Assembly (NCBI GenBank): GCA_025370845.1
Contig: JAMXFF010000017.1
Span: 18,865-82,864, forward strand
Length of the DNA stretch: 64,000 bases
Source of the DNA: Laspinema palackyanum D2a
Lineage (GTDB): Bacteria; Cyanobacteriota; Cyanobacteriia; Cyanobacteriales; Laspinemataceae
Reading direction: 5' to 3'
Shown: positions 26,496 through 36,287 of the stretch, one piece after another
How the letters are laid out: each line of letters opens with the position of its first letter
Numbering within the stretch: position 1 is the first letter of the stretch
Notes under the pieces: model-generated
The model's database searches: none
The model's input: the letters and a program-made list of their open reading frames with translations, nothing else
What the model was told of the DNA's origin: nothing
Position numbers and translations under genes: made by a program

Positions 26496-29400
26496 ATGAT
26501 GCTATCGGTTCCAGGCTATCAAATTCTGGCAAAAATTTATGAAAGTGCCAATACCCTTGTCTATCGAGGACGCCGCGAGTTCGATGGACAACCCGTTATC
26601 CTGAAAGTTCTCCATAAAGACTATCCCACGGACCAGGAACTAGGGAGTTATCAACAAGAATATGAATTAATTCGGTCTATTAATTTAACTGGGGTTATTA
26701 AAGCCTATAGCCTGGAAAAGTATCAAAATACTTTAATGATGAGCTTAGAGGATTTTGGGGGAGAATCCTTAAGGCAGTTAATCACCTCCCAAAAATTTAC
26801 TCTCCTCGGATTTCTCAACCTGGCGGTGAAAATCTCGGAGAGCTTGGCGGAACTGCACTCAGCTAATATTATTCACAAAGATATTAATCCGGCCAATATC
26901 GCCTTTAACCCGGTGACGGGACAACTTAAAGTCATTGACTTTAGTATCTCGACGGTGTTGACCCGGGAACATCCCACGGTGGAAAAGTCCGATGCCTTAG
27001 AGGGGACTCTCGCTTATATGTCCCCGGAACAAACGGGCAGAATGAACCGATCGCTCGATCGCCGCAGTGATTTTTACTCTCTGGGGGTGACCCTCTATGA
27101 ACTTTTGAGCGATCGCCTACCCTTTGAAACTACTGATGCGATCGAATTAGTTCATTGTCACATTGCGATCGAACCCGTTCCCCCTCATCACCATAACCCA
27201 GAAGTTCCCAAAGCCCTCTCCAACATTATCCTCAAATTATTAGCAAAAAGTCCCGAAGACCGCTATCAAAGTGCCTGGGGTTTAAAAGCTGATTTAGAGG
27301 AATGTCTCAGCCAACTGAGAACCACCGGGGCAATTTCCGAATTCCCCCTGGGACGGATGGATATTTCCGATAAATTTCAAATTCCTAAAAAATTGTATGG
27401 GAGGCAATCAGAAATCGAACGGTTTATGAACGCCTTTGATCGCGTCATGGGCGGGCAGACGGAAATGATTTTAGTAGGCGGATATTCCGGGATTGGAAAA
27501 TCTGCCCTAGTCGATGAAATTAAATATAAAATTAACCAGAAGAAAGGGTATTTTATTTCGGGTAAATTTGACCAATTTCAACGGTATGTTCCCTATTCAG
27601 CCATTGTCAGTGCTTTTTCTGATTTAGTGGAACAACTCTTAACCGAAAGTGAAAAACAACTTGAAATTTGGAAAGAAAAATTATTAAATGCTTTGGGTTC
27701 AAACGGTCAAATTATTATTGATGTTATCCCAGAAGTTGAGCTAATTATTGGTCTTCAGCATCCGGTCAATCAACTCGGACCCAGTGAATCTCAAAACCGA
27801 TTTAATTTAGTTTTTCAAAACTTTATTCGCGTCTTTTGCACCCGACAAAATCCCTTAGTCATTTTCCTGGATGACTTGCAGTGGGCAGATTCTGCCACCC
27901 TCAAGTTGATTGAGTTAATGATGACCGATGAACAGACCCGATATTTATTTCCTATTGGAGCTTATCGGGATAACGAAGTCAACCCCACTCATCCGTTGAC
28001 CCTCACCTTGGATGGATTGCGGAAACAAGGGGCGACGATTAATCAAATGACCTTAACACCGTTGGGGATTGACCAAATCACCCAACTGATTAGTGAGACT
28101 TTGCATCAGGACCGAACCACGGTACAACCCTTGGCAGAATTAGTGGTGCAGAAAACCCAAGGGAATCCCTTTTTTGTCAACCAATTTTTGAAGACCCTGT
28201 ATCAAGAGAACCTACTCACCTTTAATCCCAATGCAGGGACAAACCAAATTGGCGGATGGCAATGGGATATTGACCAAATTAAGGCGGTGGGGATTACAGA
28301 TAATGTGGTCGAATTGATGGTCAGCAAATTGCGGAAGTTGCCGGAAGCGACCCAAGAAGTGCTCCGTCTAGGGTCTTGCTTGGGGAACCAATTTGACTTA
28401 AATACCCTGTCCTTAATTTATGCTAAGGAATCCTTTGGGACGTTTTCCGATATGTCCCCGGCGATCGCTGAGGGATTAATCCTCCCCATCACCCCGGAAG
28501 AAGTCACAGACCCCAGTTCAATTAATCCGCTGTTAATTCTCAGTTACAAGTTTTTACATGACCGCGTACAGCAGGCCGCTTATGCTTTAATTGAAGACTC
28601 CCAAAAAAAGGCAGTTCACCTCCAAATTGGCCGAATGTTAGTCGCCAGTACCCCGGAAGAATATTGGGCGGATAAAATCTTTGAACTGGTGGATCATTTG
28701 AATGTAGGCCGATCGCTCATTCACGAAGAGGCGGAAATCATAGAATTGGCAACTTTAAATTTAGAAGCGGCCAAAAAAGCTAAAAATGCCACCGCTTATG
28801 TCGCCGCCCAGCAATATCTAAAAGCAGGGATGGACCGTCTCACCGATGCCATTTGGGACCGCGATTATGAGTTGGCATTGGAACTCTACAAACAGCGTTC
28901 ACAGGTGGAGTATCTCAATGGCAACTTTGAAGAATCAGAAACCTTTATCAAGGAAATTCTCAACCGCACCCCCTCAGTTTTAGAAAAGGCCGAAGTCAAG
29001 AATCTGCTGTTACTGCAATATGTCTTGCGCGGGGAATACAGCCAAGGGGTAAAAACCGGACGAGAAGCCCTCGTACTCTTGGGAATCGAGTTACCGGAAA
29101 CCGATTTACAAGGGGCGATCGGGGCCGAATTTGCGGCGGCTAAAGCCAAATGGGAAGGGAAAGAGATTGCCCGGTTAATTGATGAACCTCAGACCACTCG
29201 ACCTGAGACCAAAATCGCCTTAAAACTCCTCACCACCGTTGCAGCGCCAGCCTACTTAATTGATCCGCAACTCTGGATCGCGATCGTCCTCAAAGGGGTA
29301 AATTTATCTTTGGAATATGGCAGTATTCCTGAATCTTGTATTTCCTTTACCAATTATGGAATCCTGCTCAATTCAGTCTTAGGAGACTATAAATCCGGCT

Positions 29401-31901
29401 ATGAATTTGGATTATTAGCCCTAAATTTGATTGAAAAATGGGGAAGTATTGAACTCAAAAGTAAAGCCTGTGCTGGATTTGCCAATAGTTTAAGTTTTTG
29501 GTTTAAACATATCAAAGAATCCAACCTGATCAACAAAGAAGGCTATCAAGCGTCCTTGGAGTCAGGGGATTTAGAATATGCAGGCTATATTCTCCATAAT
29601 ACAGTTCTCAATGCTTATTTTGAGGGGCAAAACCTGGCTCAAATTAGTAAGGAAACGACTCCCTGTTTTCATTTCGCCCAAAAAACTAAAAATCAAATCT
29701 CCAGCGACCTCGCCCTGGGGTTGCAACTGACCCTCTTTAATTTAATGAAAATCACACCAGACCCCCTAGAATTTTCATATGAAGAAACCAGCGAAGCCGA
29801 GTATTTGGCAAGTTGTTACCAGGAGAATAAATTTTATGCCCTCTGTAATTACTTAATCCGGAAATTACAGGTTCTCTATCTCTATAATCGCCTAGAGGAA
29901 GCCAAAACTTGTGCCTTAGAAGTGGAAAAATATCTGCTTTATATTACGGGTACTGTCCCAACGACCGATTATAATTTTTACCACTCGCTCCTGTTATGTG
30001 CACTTTATGCGGACGCATCACCGGAAGAACAAACGGAGTATTTGCAAAAAATTACGGCTAATCAAGAACAGATGAAAGTTTGGGCGGGCAATTGTCCAGA
30101 CAACTTTGAACATAAATATTTATTAGTAGCAGCAGAACTTGCGCGGATTGCGGGAGAGGAAGAGGAAGCCCTTGATTTGTACGATCGCGCCATAGAATCC
30201 GCCCGCCAATATGAATTTATCCAAAATGAAGCCTTAGCTAACGAACTGGCAGCACAATATTGGTTCCAACGGAATAAACAAAAATATGGCCGAGTTCATC
30301 TACAGGAAGCCTATTATGGGTATCAACGCTGGGGTGCATTGAGAAAAGTTACCGAACTAGAGGCAATTTATCCACAATTACTGACCAAATCCCCACGAAG
30401 TTCTGGGGCGATCGACACCCGAACAACCGCGATTCATACTACCACGGATAATCATGCCGGTATCCTAGATTTAGCCTCAGTAATGAAAGCATCCCAAGCG
30501 ATTTCGGGAGAAATTGTTCTGGATAAATTGCTGGCAAAATTGATGAAAATTTCCATCGAAAATGCCGGTGCACAAAAAGGCTGTTTAATCTTACCCACCG
30601 AGGGTAAACTCACCATTGCCGCTGAAGCGTCCGTTGATCGCGAAGAAGTCACTGTTGCTCAATCTGCATGGGGAACCCTGGGAGGGCGATCGCTAGAACC
30701 GGATCAAGTCCCTGTCACCATTATTAACTATGTCGAACGGACCAAATCCGATGTCGTCCTCACCGATGCCGCCAGGGATGGCAAATTCACCGCAGACCCT
30801 TATATTATTTCCCATAACTTAAAATCGGTTCTCTGCCTCCCCATCCTCGATCGCGGTCAATTAATTGGCATCCTCTACCTAGAAAATAATCTCACCACGG
30901 GAGCTTTTACCAGCAATCGCTTAGAAGTCTTAAGACTCCTCTCAGCACAAGCAGCAATCTCCTTAGAAAATGCGCTCTTATATGCCTCCGTCGAGCAGAA
31001 AGTCCAACAACGCACCCAGGAGTTAAACGAAAAAAATACCCGCCTTGAACAAACTTTGCATGAACTGCAACGCACCCAAGCGCAACTGATTCAAAGCGAA
31101 AAAATGTCTGGACTCGGACAAATGGTAGCCGGGGTTGCTCATGAAATTAATAATCCCGTGGGATTCATTTATGGTAACCTCACCCCGGCGTCCCAATATG
31201 TCCAAGATTTGCTAAATTTAATTGAAACCTATCAGCAGGAATATCCCCATCCCACCCCAATTATCACCGAAACCCTAGAAGAACTCGACCTAGAGTTTAT
31301 TGTGGAAGACTTGCAGAAACTGCTCGATTCCATGAAAGGAGGTGCAGAACGGATTCGGAATATTGTCCTGTCTCTGCGAAACTTTGCGCGTCATGATGAA
31401 GCGGATATGAAACCCGTGGATATTCATGAAGGCATCCAAAGCACCTTGATGATTTTGCAACCGCGACTGCGATGCGAAGGCGAACAACGGGGAATTGAGG
31501 TGATAGAAGACTATGGTACCTTACCCCGAGTCACCTGTTATGCCTCGGAACTGAATCAAGTATTTATGAATATTTTGAGTAATGCGATTTATGCCTTAGA
31601 AAAAGACGAAAACACGGCGAAACCCACAATTCAGATTCGCACTGAACTCAGCGATCGCCACTCTGCGATCGTCCGTATTGCTGATAATGGTCCCGGAATG
31701 AGCGATGAAGTATTAAGGCGAATTTTCGACCCCTTTTTCACCACCAAACCCGTGGGTTCCGGGACGGGTTTAGGGTTATCCATCAGCTATCAAATCGTTG
31801 TCGAAGCACATGGTGGAGAACTTACCTGCACCAGTGTACCGGGAAGCGGAACCGAATTTGTGATTGAGATTCCCCTGCAACCGCGCACCAAGTTTAGTTA
31901 A
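26496..31901 (+). CDS. Ser/Thr kinase - AAA ATPase - GAF - histidine kinase fusion
   Basis: An 1801-residue signalling protein of the cyanobacterial HstK type. Order: Ser/Thr kinase (about 5-275; catalytic HKDINPANI at 127, VIDFS in place of DFG, GTLAYMSPEQ); AAA/STAND-like ATPase (about 300-640; Walker A GGYSGIGKSAL at 327, Walker B VIFLDDLQWAD); a long helical TPR-like region (about 700-1290); GAF (about 1335-1480); coiled coil; HisKA with phospho-acceptor His 1549 (VAHEINNPV); and HATPase (DNGPGMS, GTGLGLSISYQ). No receiver domain. GGAG lies before the ATG. A strong terminator follows. Confidence 0.95.
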   Translation: MMLSVPGYQILAKIYESANTLVYRGRREFDGQPVILKVLHKDYPTDQELGSYQQEYELIRSINLTGVIKAYSLEKYQNTLMMSLEDFGGESLRQLITSQKFTLLGFLNLAVKISESLAELHSANIIHKDINPANIAFNPVTGQLKVIDFSISTVLTREHPTVEKSDALEGTLAYMSPEQTGRMNRSLDRRSDFYSLGVTLYELLSDRLPFETTDAIELVHCHIAIEPVPPHHHNPEVPKALSNIILKLLAKSPEDRYQSAWGLKADLEECLSQLRTTGAISEFPLGRMDISDKFQIPKKLYGRQSEIERFMNAFDRVMGGQTEMILVGGYSGIGKSALVDEIKYKINQKKGYFISGKFDQFQRYVPYSAIVSAFSDLVEQLLTESEKQLEIWKEKLLNALGSNGQIIIDVIPEVELIIGLQHPVNQLGPSESQNRFNLVFQNFIRVFCTRQNPLVIFLDDLQWADSATLKLIELMMTDEQTRYLFPIGAYRDNEVNPTHPLTLTLDGLRKQGATINQMTLTPLGIDQITQLISETLHQDRTTVQPLAELVVQKTQGNPFFVNQFLKTLYQENLLTFNPNAGTNQIGGWQWDIDQIKAVGITDNVVELMVSKLRKLPEATQEVLRLGSCLGNQFDLNTLSLIYAKESFGTFSDMSPAIAEGLILPITPEEVTDPSSINPLLILSYKFLHDRVQQAAYALIEDSQKKAVHLQIGRMLVASTPEEYWADKIFELVDHLNVGRSLIHEEAEIIELATLNLEAAKKAKNATAYVAAQQYLKAGMDRLTDAIWDRDYELALELYKQRSQVEYLNGNFEESETFIKEILNRTPSVLEKAEVKNLLLLQYVLRGEYSQGVKTGREALVLLGIELPETDLQGAIGAEFAAAKAKWEGKEIARLIDEPQTTRPETKIALKLLTTVAAPAYLIDPQLWIAIVLKGVNLSLEYGSIPESCISFTNYGILLNSVLGDYKSGYEFGLLALNLIEKWGSIELKSKACAGFANSLSFWFKHIKESNLINKEGYQASLESGDLEYAGYILHNTVLNAYFEGQNLAQISKETTPCFHFAQKTKNQISSDLALGLQLTLFNLMKITPDPLEFSYEETSEAEYLASCYQENKFYALCNYLIRKLQVLYLYNRLEEAKTCALEVEKYLLYITGTVPTTDYNFYHSLLLCALYADASPEEQTEYLQKITANQEQMKVWAGNCPDNFEHKYLLVAAELARIAGEEEEALDLYDRAIESARQYEFIQNEALANELAAQYWFQRNKQKYGRVHLQEAYYGYQRWGALRKVTELEAIYPQLLTKSPRSSGAIDTRTTAIHTTTDNHAGILDLASVMKASQAISGEIVLDKLLAKLMKISIENAGAQKGCLILPTEGKLTIAAEASVDREEVTVAQSAWGTLGGRSLEPDQVPVTIINYVERTKSDVVLTDAARDGKFTADPYIISHNLKSVLCLPILDRGQLIGILYLENNLTTGAFTSNRLEVLRLLSAQAAISLENALLYASVEQKVQQRTQELNEKNTRLEQTLHELQRTQAQLIQSEKMSGLGQMVAGVAHEINNPVGFIYGNLTPASQYVQDLLNLIETYQQEYPHPTPIITETLEELDLEFIVEDLQKLLDSMKGGAERIRNIVLSLRNFARHDEADMKPVDIHEGIQSTLMILQPRLRCEGEQRGIEVIEDYGTLPRVTCYASELNQVFMNILSNAIYALEKDENTAKPTIQIRTELSDRHSAIVRIADNGPGMSDEVLRRIFDPFFTTKPVGSGTGLGLSISYQIVVEAHGGELTCTSVPGSGTEFVIEIPLQPRTKFS

Positions 31902-31912
31902 CTCACCCCCTC

Positions 31913-31945
31913 AAAAACCCGGTTGTTTTGAGAAACCGGGTTTTT
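31913..31945 (+). terminator. Rho-independent terminator after the kinase gene
   Basis: AAAAACCCGGTT and AACCGGGTTTTT flank a short loop. The hairpin covers the upstream TTG (31928) of the DUF512 frame, which shows that gene must start later. Confidence 0.9.
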
Positions 31946-31981
31946 AAATCCACCCAACATCTACCTACTCGCTACCATTCC

Positions 31982-33343
31982 ATGAGTGAATCCTCCATCC
32001 GTCCCGCCATCATTACCAAAGTAATTCCCGACTCTATCGCTGCCGAAATGGGATTTGAACCGGGCGATGCGATCGTTTCCATCAACCAACAAAAACCCCG
32101 AGACTTAATTGATTATCAATTCCTCTGTTCCGATGAACTCCTTGAACTCGAAGTCATCGACACCCGAGGCAAAACCCATCAATTAGAAATCGAAAAAGAC
32201 TACGATGAAGACCTCGGATTAGAATTTGAGTCTGCCTTATTTGATGGACTGATTCAATGTAACAATCGCTGTCCCTTCTGCTTCATCGACCAAAAACCCC
32301 CGGGAATGCGAGATACCCTCTATCTCAAAGACGATGACTATCGCCTCAGTTTTCTCTATGGTTCCTACCTCACCCTCACTAACCTCAGTCAAAAAGAGTG
32401 GAACCGCATCGAACAAATGCGCCTCTCTCCCCTCTACGTTTCCGTCCATGCCACGGAGCCAGAAATTCGCACTCGCCTATTAAAAAATCCTCGCGCAAGC
32501 CAGATTCTCGACCAATTAAAGTGGTTTCAACAAAAACGACTACAAATTCATGCTCAAGTCGTCGTTTGTCCCGAAATTAATGATGGGAAACACCTCGAAA
32601 CCACCCTCTTAGACTTAGCAAAATTTGGCAGAGGAGACATTCCTGCTGTCGCATCCGTCGCCGTCGTCCCCGTCGGTTTAACCCGCTTTCGTCCCGAGGA
32701 AGATGAACTCATCCCCGTCACCGCCGAAAAAGCCCGAGAAGTCATCCAACAAGTCCAAGCTTTACAACCGAAATTCCGCAAAACATTAGGGTCAACCTTT
32801 GCTTGGTTAGCCGATGAATGGTTTTTGATTGCCGGAGAAGAAGTTCCCCTAGAATCCGACTATGAAAACTATCCTCAGATCGGCAATGGCGTCGGTTCCA
32901 TCCGGCAATTCTTAGATGAATTTGAGGAAATTGCGACGGAATTATTGCCCTCCAAAGTGTCTCCCCCGCGACAATTAACCTGGGTTGTGGGAAATGCCGT
33001 AGAAAAAGCCTTTCAACCCATCGTAAACCGCTTAAACTCGGTAGAAGGATTACAGATAGCAATGGTAGCCCTCTGTAGCGATTTCTGGGGACAAACCATG
33101 AGCGTGACTGGCGTGTTAACAGGTCAAGATTTGCTGAACGGGTTGCAAAATAGAAAGTTAGGCGATGCAATTTTGTTGCCGGATGTGATGTTAAAACATG
33201 GAGAAACCAGGTTTTTAGATAATATGACTGTGGAGGATTTGGCAGTTCAATTAAAAACGCCGATATTGCCCGTGAGTGGGATTGATGGGTTGATTTTGGG
33301 CTGTATTAATGGGATGTCGGAGTTGGTGGAGTTGTCGAAATAA
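31982..33343 (+). CDS. TIGR03279/DUF512 iron-sulfur protein with PDZ domain
   Basis: About 453 residues. An N-terminal PDZ-like domain (ITKVIPDSIAAEMGFEPGDA) is followed by a radical-SAM-like segment with cysteines CNNRCPFCF (about 80), a TIM-barrel-like middle, and the DUF512 C-terminal domain. The family is near universal in cyanobacteria and is annotated as a putative FeS oxidoreductase; its substrate is unknown. The open frame extends to a TTG at 31928, but that lies in the terminator of the previous gene, so the ATG at 31982 is used. Confidence 0.9.
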   Translation: MSESSIRPAIITKVIPDSIAAEMGFEPGDAIVSINQQKPRDLIDYQFLCSDELLELEVIDTRGKTHQLEIEKDYDEDLGLEFESALFDGLIQCNNRCPFCFIDQKPPGMRDTLYLKDDDYRLSFLYGSYLTLTNLSQKEWNRIEQMRLSPLYVSVHATEPEIRTRLLKNPRASQILDQLKWFQQKRLQIHAQVVVCPEINDGKHLETTLLDLAKFGRGDIPAVASVAVVPVGLTRFRPEEDELIPVTAEKAREVIQQVQALQPKFRKTLGSTFAWLADEWFLIAGEEVPLESDYENYPQIGNGVGSIRQFLDEFEEIATELLPSKVSPPRQLTWVVGNAVEKAFQPIVNRLNSVEGLQIAMVALCSDFWGQTMSVTGVLTGQDLLNGLQNRKLGDAILLPDVMLKHGETRFLDNMTVEDLAVQLKTPILPVSGIDGLILGCINGMSELVELSK

Positions 33344-33665
33344 GCCTGGGATGCAGGATTCATTCCAGTAGCCCCAACCGATGGACACTGATAGAACATT
33401 GCCATCACCATATTTCCTCAATTAAGCTATACTGGATTGTTAGCGTTCTTCTGCACCCCATACCAGAGTATTCCCAGGCAAACAGTTACATAAGAGTATC
33501 AGGGCCTTGGTCCCCTATTCAATCAGGAGGACAGTTCCCACGGTTCTGTACCAGATTGGTTACTAATTAGTTTCCTTGGGTCAAAACACCAGATTTCTAA
33601 CCTCTAGTGTACCGATGTCCTAGGATGCTAAAATAATTAAGAGACTGAAGTGGAGGAGCTAAGAC
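33344..33665. other. Leader of the ParA-nuclease operon
   Basis: 322 bp. A -10-like TATACT near 33430 and a second TAAAAT near 33631 are candidate promoters. GGAGG at 33652-33656 is a strong ribosome site for the TTG start at 33666. No gene seen. Confidence 0.5.
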
Positions 33666-34319
33666 TTGATTATTCTATGTACGCATAATAAAGGCGGTGT
33701 GGGAAAAACTTCTTTAGCCATTCATATCGCCGGTGTTTTGCTTAACAGGGGAGATAGCGTTCTCCTGGTTGATTGTGACACTCAAGCCAATCTTTGGGAT
33801 TTTTTTACAAAAGGTCAGCCTCAAACCAAGCTAAAAGATTCATACGAACTAGAAAATAGCAAGGTAATTCTTAATAAAGATAGAGAATCTATCAAGAAAG
33901 AAGCCAATCCAATTTATTTTGATCATGTTGTTTTAGATATTGATAGTCCTCTTGAAAACACGGTTAAAATTATTGTGGGTAATCACCCAGATTTAATTTT
34001 AGTTCCAATTAATATATCTCAAAAAACCCTAGGTCTGCGTCTTTTGCCGAGAACTTTGAAGGTGATTTCTACACTCGGAAAGACAATGGAATTTAACCCC
34101 CAGGTTATCATTGTGCCTCTTGGTATTACAGCTAAATCAATTGAAGATGTTCTATCCAAAATTGACTCTAATGACAAACCCAAAAATTGCAGAATTGCAG
34201 AAGAGATGGAAAATTTACAAAATGAAATTCAAGATACAACTTTTGTAAATTATGAGTACATTTGGGGAAAAGAGGGTTATGCTAAATTATTTGATTATTA
34301 CTTAGCCTTGATTGGATGA
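33666..34319 (+). CDS. ParA/MinD-family ATPase
   Basis: A 217-residue protein with the deviant Walker A motif KGGVGKTS (about residues 8-15), switch-like VLLVDCDTQAN (about 35-45) and a Walker B-like VVLDIDSP. The start is a TTG 9 bp after GGAGG. ParA ATPases bind DNA or membranes as ATP dimers and usually have a small ParB-like activator. Here the partner position is taken by an unknown 177-residue protein and a nuclease-like protein, so plasmid or chromosome partition is not the obvious role. Its A+T content appears higher than that of the flanking core genes, suggesting acquisition. Confidence 0.88.
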   Translation: MIILCTHNKGGVGKTSLAIHIAGVLLNRGDSVLLVDCDTQANLWDFFTKGQPQTKLKDSYELENSKVILNKDRESIKKEANPIYFDHVVLDIDSPLENTVKIIVGNHPDLILVPINISQKTLGLRLLPRTLKVISTLGKTMEFNPQVIIVPLGITAKSIEDVLSKIDSNDKPKNCRIAEEMENLQNEIQDTTFVNYEYIWGKEGYAKLFDYYLALIG

Positions 34320-34363
34320 ATCCTCACTGATCTAGAAATACAAAGAATGGAGAATCAAACAAA

Positions 34364-34897
34364 ATGAGTAACAATACTTCTCAACATCCCAAATCAGATA
34401 TAATTGTAGATGATGCTATTGTTCAGGCCACCAGTAATTTAGAAATAGAGGATAAAAATCAAGACAATCAACTAGAATATCTGATCACTGAATCAGAACT
34501 TGAAAAAATGCAAGCGCTTTCCAAGGCATTAAGAACTAGCGTCAATCAGTTACCAGGATGGGCGATTAGCTATGCCAATTTTGTCAAAAAGAAAATAAAT
34601 GAAGCATACCCAAATCAGCCTGAAGTAGAGGCGCAAAAGATTTGGCAAAAATGGAAAGATGACCAAATCAAACATTATCAGAACGAATTGAATGCTCAGA
34701 AAGACATGATGAAAAATTCCCAAAAGAAGCATAGATATCAGCGCCTCTTGATTTTAACGCAAGAACTTGCTGATAAACTGGAAGAATTAGGAATGGAAAA
34801 TGTCCCAGGAGAATGTATTTTTTTAGGAGTGGTTTTAATGCATGAAAAATTAATAGTGAACACGACTTTACCCGTTAATAACCCAATTCAAGTTTAA
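34364..34897 (+). CDS. Unknown helical protein in ParA-nuclease operon
   Basis: A 177-residue, mostly helical, charged protein. An N-terminal ~45 residues are disordered-looking and acidic. A helical middle follows (TESELEKMQALSKALRTSVN), then a Lys/Gln-rich coiled-coil-like stretch (about 95-125) and a more globular end. Family not recognised. It lies 44 bp after parA and 4 bp before the nuclease-like gene, so it is probably a ParA activator or adaptor; that is inference from position only. Confidence 0.75.
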   Translation: MSNNTSQHPKSDIIVDDAIVQATSNLEIEDKNQDNQLEYLITESELEKMQALSKALRTSVNQLPGWAISYANFVKKKINEAYPNQPEVEAQKIWQKWKDDQIKHYQNELNAQKDMMKNSQKKHRYQRLLILTQELADKLEELGMENVPGECIFLGVVLMHEKLIVNTTLPVNNPIQV

Positions 34898-34901
34898 AGA
34901 C

Positions 34902-35354
34902 ATGGATTATTTAGGAATAGATGCTTTAGTGAATGGAATTATCGGTTCTAGTGAAGCCGTTAAGCAAGATTTAGGGCGACGTTTGGCGGCTCACCTAGGG
35001 TTGAATCCGGGTCAAGCTGGAAAAGATGGGGGCATCGATGGGGATGGTATCCTGAACCAAAAACGTATTTATTTTCAATGCAAACTTTATCGGACCCCTT
35101 TAGATGCGTCATTTACTGCGGATTTTTGTGGCAACTTAGTGATTCATAAAGTCGATATTGGAATTATGTTATCGGGGGTTGGCTATACCCAAGGCTACTC
35201 AACCCGGTTACAAAAATTTCATAATAATTATCCCCAGAGTATTACCACCCATCTCTTAAAACTTGAAGATATTTTTGCAGAAACCCTGGTTTTTGAGAAA
35301 GCTAAGTTAGATTTGCCTCAACTTCGGGATTTGAGGGAAGGATACTTTGATTAA
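34902..35354 (+). CDS. PD-(D/E)XK nuclease-like protein (Mrr-type fold)
   Basis: A 150-residue protein. The segment GKDGGIDGDG (about residues 39-48) followed by IYFQCKLY (about 54-61) fits the Mrr/REase-like active site D...QxK. The helices before it and IMLSGVGYTQGYSTRLQ after it fit the same fold. Such nucleases often act in DNA defence. The ATG at 34902 follows the upstream stop by 4 bp, so translation is coupled. It ends 9 bp before a palindromic MITE. Function as a nuclease is predicted from motifs only. Confidence 0.7.
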   Translation: MDYLGIDALVNGIIGSSEAVKQDLGRRLAAHLGLNPGQAGKDGGIDGDGILNQKRIYFQCKLYRTPLDASFTADFCGNLVIHKVDIGIMLSGVGYTQGYSTRLQKFHNNYPQSITTHLLKLEDIFAETLVFEKAKLDLPQLRDLREGYFD

Positions 35355-35363
35355 AATTGCCCA

Positions 35364-35450
35364 GGACTTCCGCATATTTTGCGACCTAACTCTCAATGTA
35401 GAGGCGATTCGCGAATCGCCTCTACATATTTGGGGTTCATGCGTAAGTCC
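35364..35450. mobile_element. Palindromic MITE (87 bp)
   Basis: The ends GGACTTcCGCAT and its inverted match ATGCGtAAGTCC enclose a 30-nt palindrome built on GAGGCGATTCGCGAATCGCC (around 35397-35425). The same termini and core occur near 7271-7346. It is non-coding and sits exactly at the 5' edge of the broken PadR copy. Confidence 0.75.
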
Positions 35451-35892
35451 GCTTTATGAGTAGCTGCATGAGCGTCAACTATGAAGTCATCTACCCCTTG
35501 CTGAAACACTTGGAGGAACGGGGTCACATTGCGCCGATCGCCCGGGAATCTGGAGACGCCGGTCCCAGTCGCACCATTTATGCCATTACCCCCCCTGAGC
35601 GCGATCGCTGGCGTGGCGGCAGAGAATGCTCGAACACCCCCAGGATAGCTGAGTGAAAAGTCGCGATCGTTTTGCCATTAAATGTTTCTTTTTCAGCGAT
35701 TTAGGACTGGAGGCAAGGTTGGAATTAATGGAAAATCGGTTAATGCTTTGTCGCGCCCGAGACAAAAGTTTCCCAGAAAAACCCTTGCCGGAGGATTTCT
35801 ATCAAGTCGTCGTCTCGAATCGACATCTGGATGTTCTGAAATCAGAAATCAACTGGGTGCAACAACGCTTAGTTTTAGATATCAACAATTAA
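35451..35892 (+). pseudogene. Truncated, frameshifted PadR-family regulator copy
   Basis: This stretch is a clear second copy of the PadR gene at 37834. It lacks the first ~26 codons (cut where the MITE ends) and has a frameshift near 35615-35650. The N-terminal part reads MSSCMSVNYEVIYPLLKHLE and then, in another frame, RFAIKCFFFSDLGLEARLEL. Identity to the intact gene is high, so duplication and decay are recent. It cannot make a complete winged-helix protein. Confidence 0.88.
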
Positions 35893-36264
35893 TCTGTTCA
35901 CAAGTCTGGATCAATGAGTTATTTTGGGATTGCTAAGCTAAGACTGTGCGCCCGATGTGCGCTCATCCCACGCCTCCAGCTTCTTCAAGGTCGAATGAAC
36001 AGCGATTCCCTAGGGCTATAGCGGTAAGTACCTTTGAGAATCTATTTCTTAAGTAGCAGCCCAATCTAGTTCTTCAGAAGTAGGTTTTTTTAGGAATAAA
36101 TAGTTACCCTAGTGAATGTAGTAATACCCAAGGATATTATTACGGATAATAACCCGCAGTTGAGAATCTATTTCTTAAGAAGCAGCAAAATCTAGTTCTT
36201 CAGCAGTAGATTTTCTTAGAAATTAAGAGTTAGTCTAGTAAGTGTAGTAATACCCCAGGACATT
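35893..36264. other. Leader of LEA-like gene, with duplicated segment
   Basis: 372 bp. The last 230 bp consist of two ~126-bp direct repeats (36036-36161 and 36162-36287). The second contains the gene's start codon. Nothing else recognised in 35893-36035. Confidence 0.7.
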
Positions 36265-36287
36265 ATGAGCGATAATAAGCCGAATTT
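36036..36287 (+). repeat. 126-bp tandem repeat spanning the start of the LEA-like gene
   Basis: Both units begin gagaatctatttcttaag and share ttcttcag.agtag and gtagtaatacc. Unit 2 runs into ATGAGCGATAATAAGCCG. The aligned place in unit 1 reads ATTACGGATAATAACCCG, so unit 1 is a duplicated promoter/start region that has lost its start codon. Confidence 0.8.

Noticed and set aside
33666-34319. Plasmid or chromosome partition (ParA-ParB) locus
   Set aside because: No ParB-like DNA-binding protein and no iteron or parS-like repeats are visible; the neighbours are an unknown helical protein and a nuclease-like protein.
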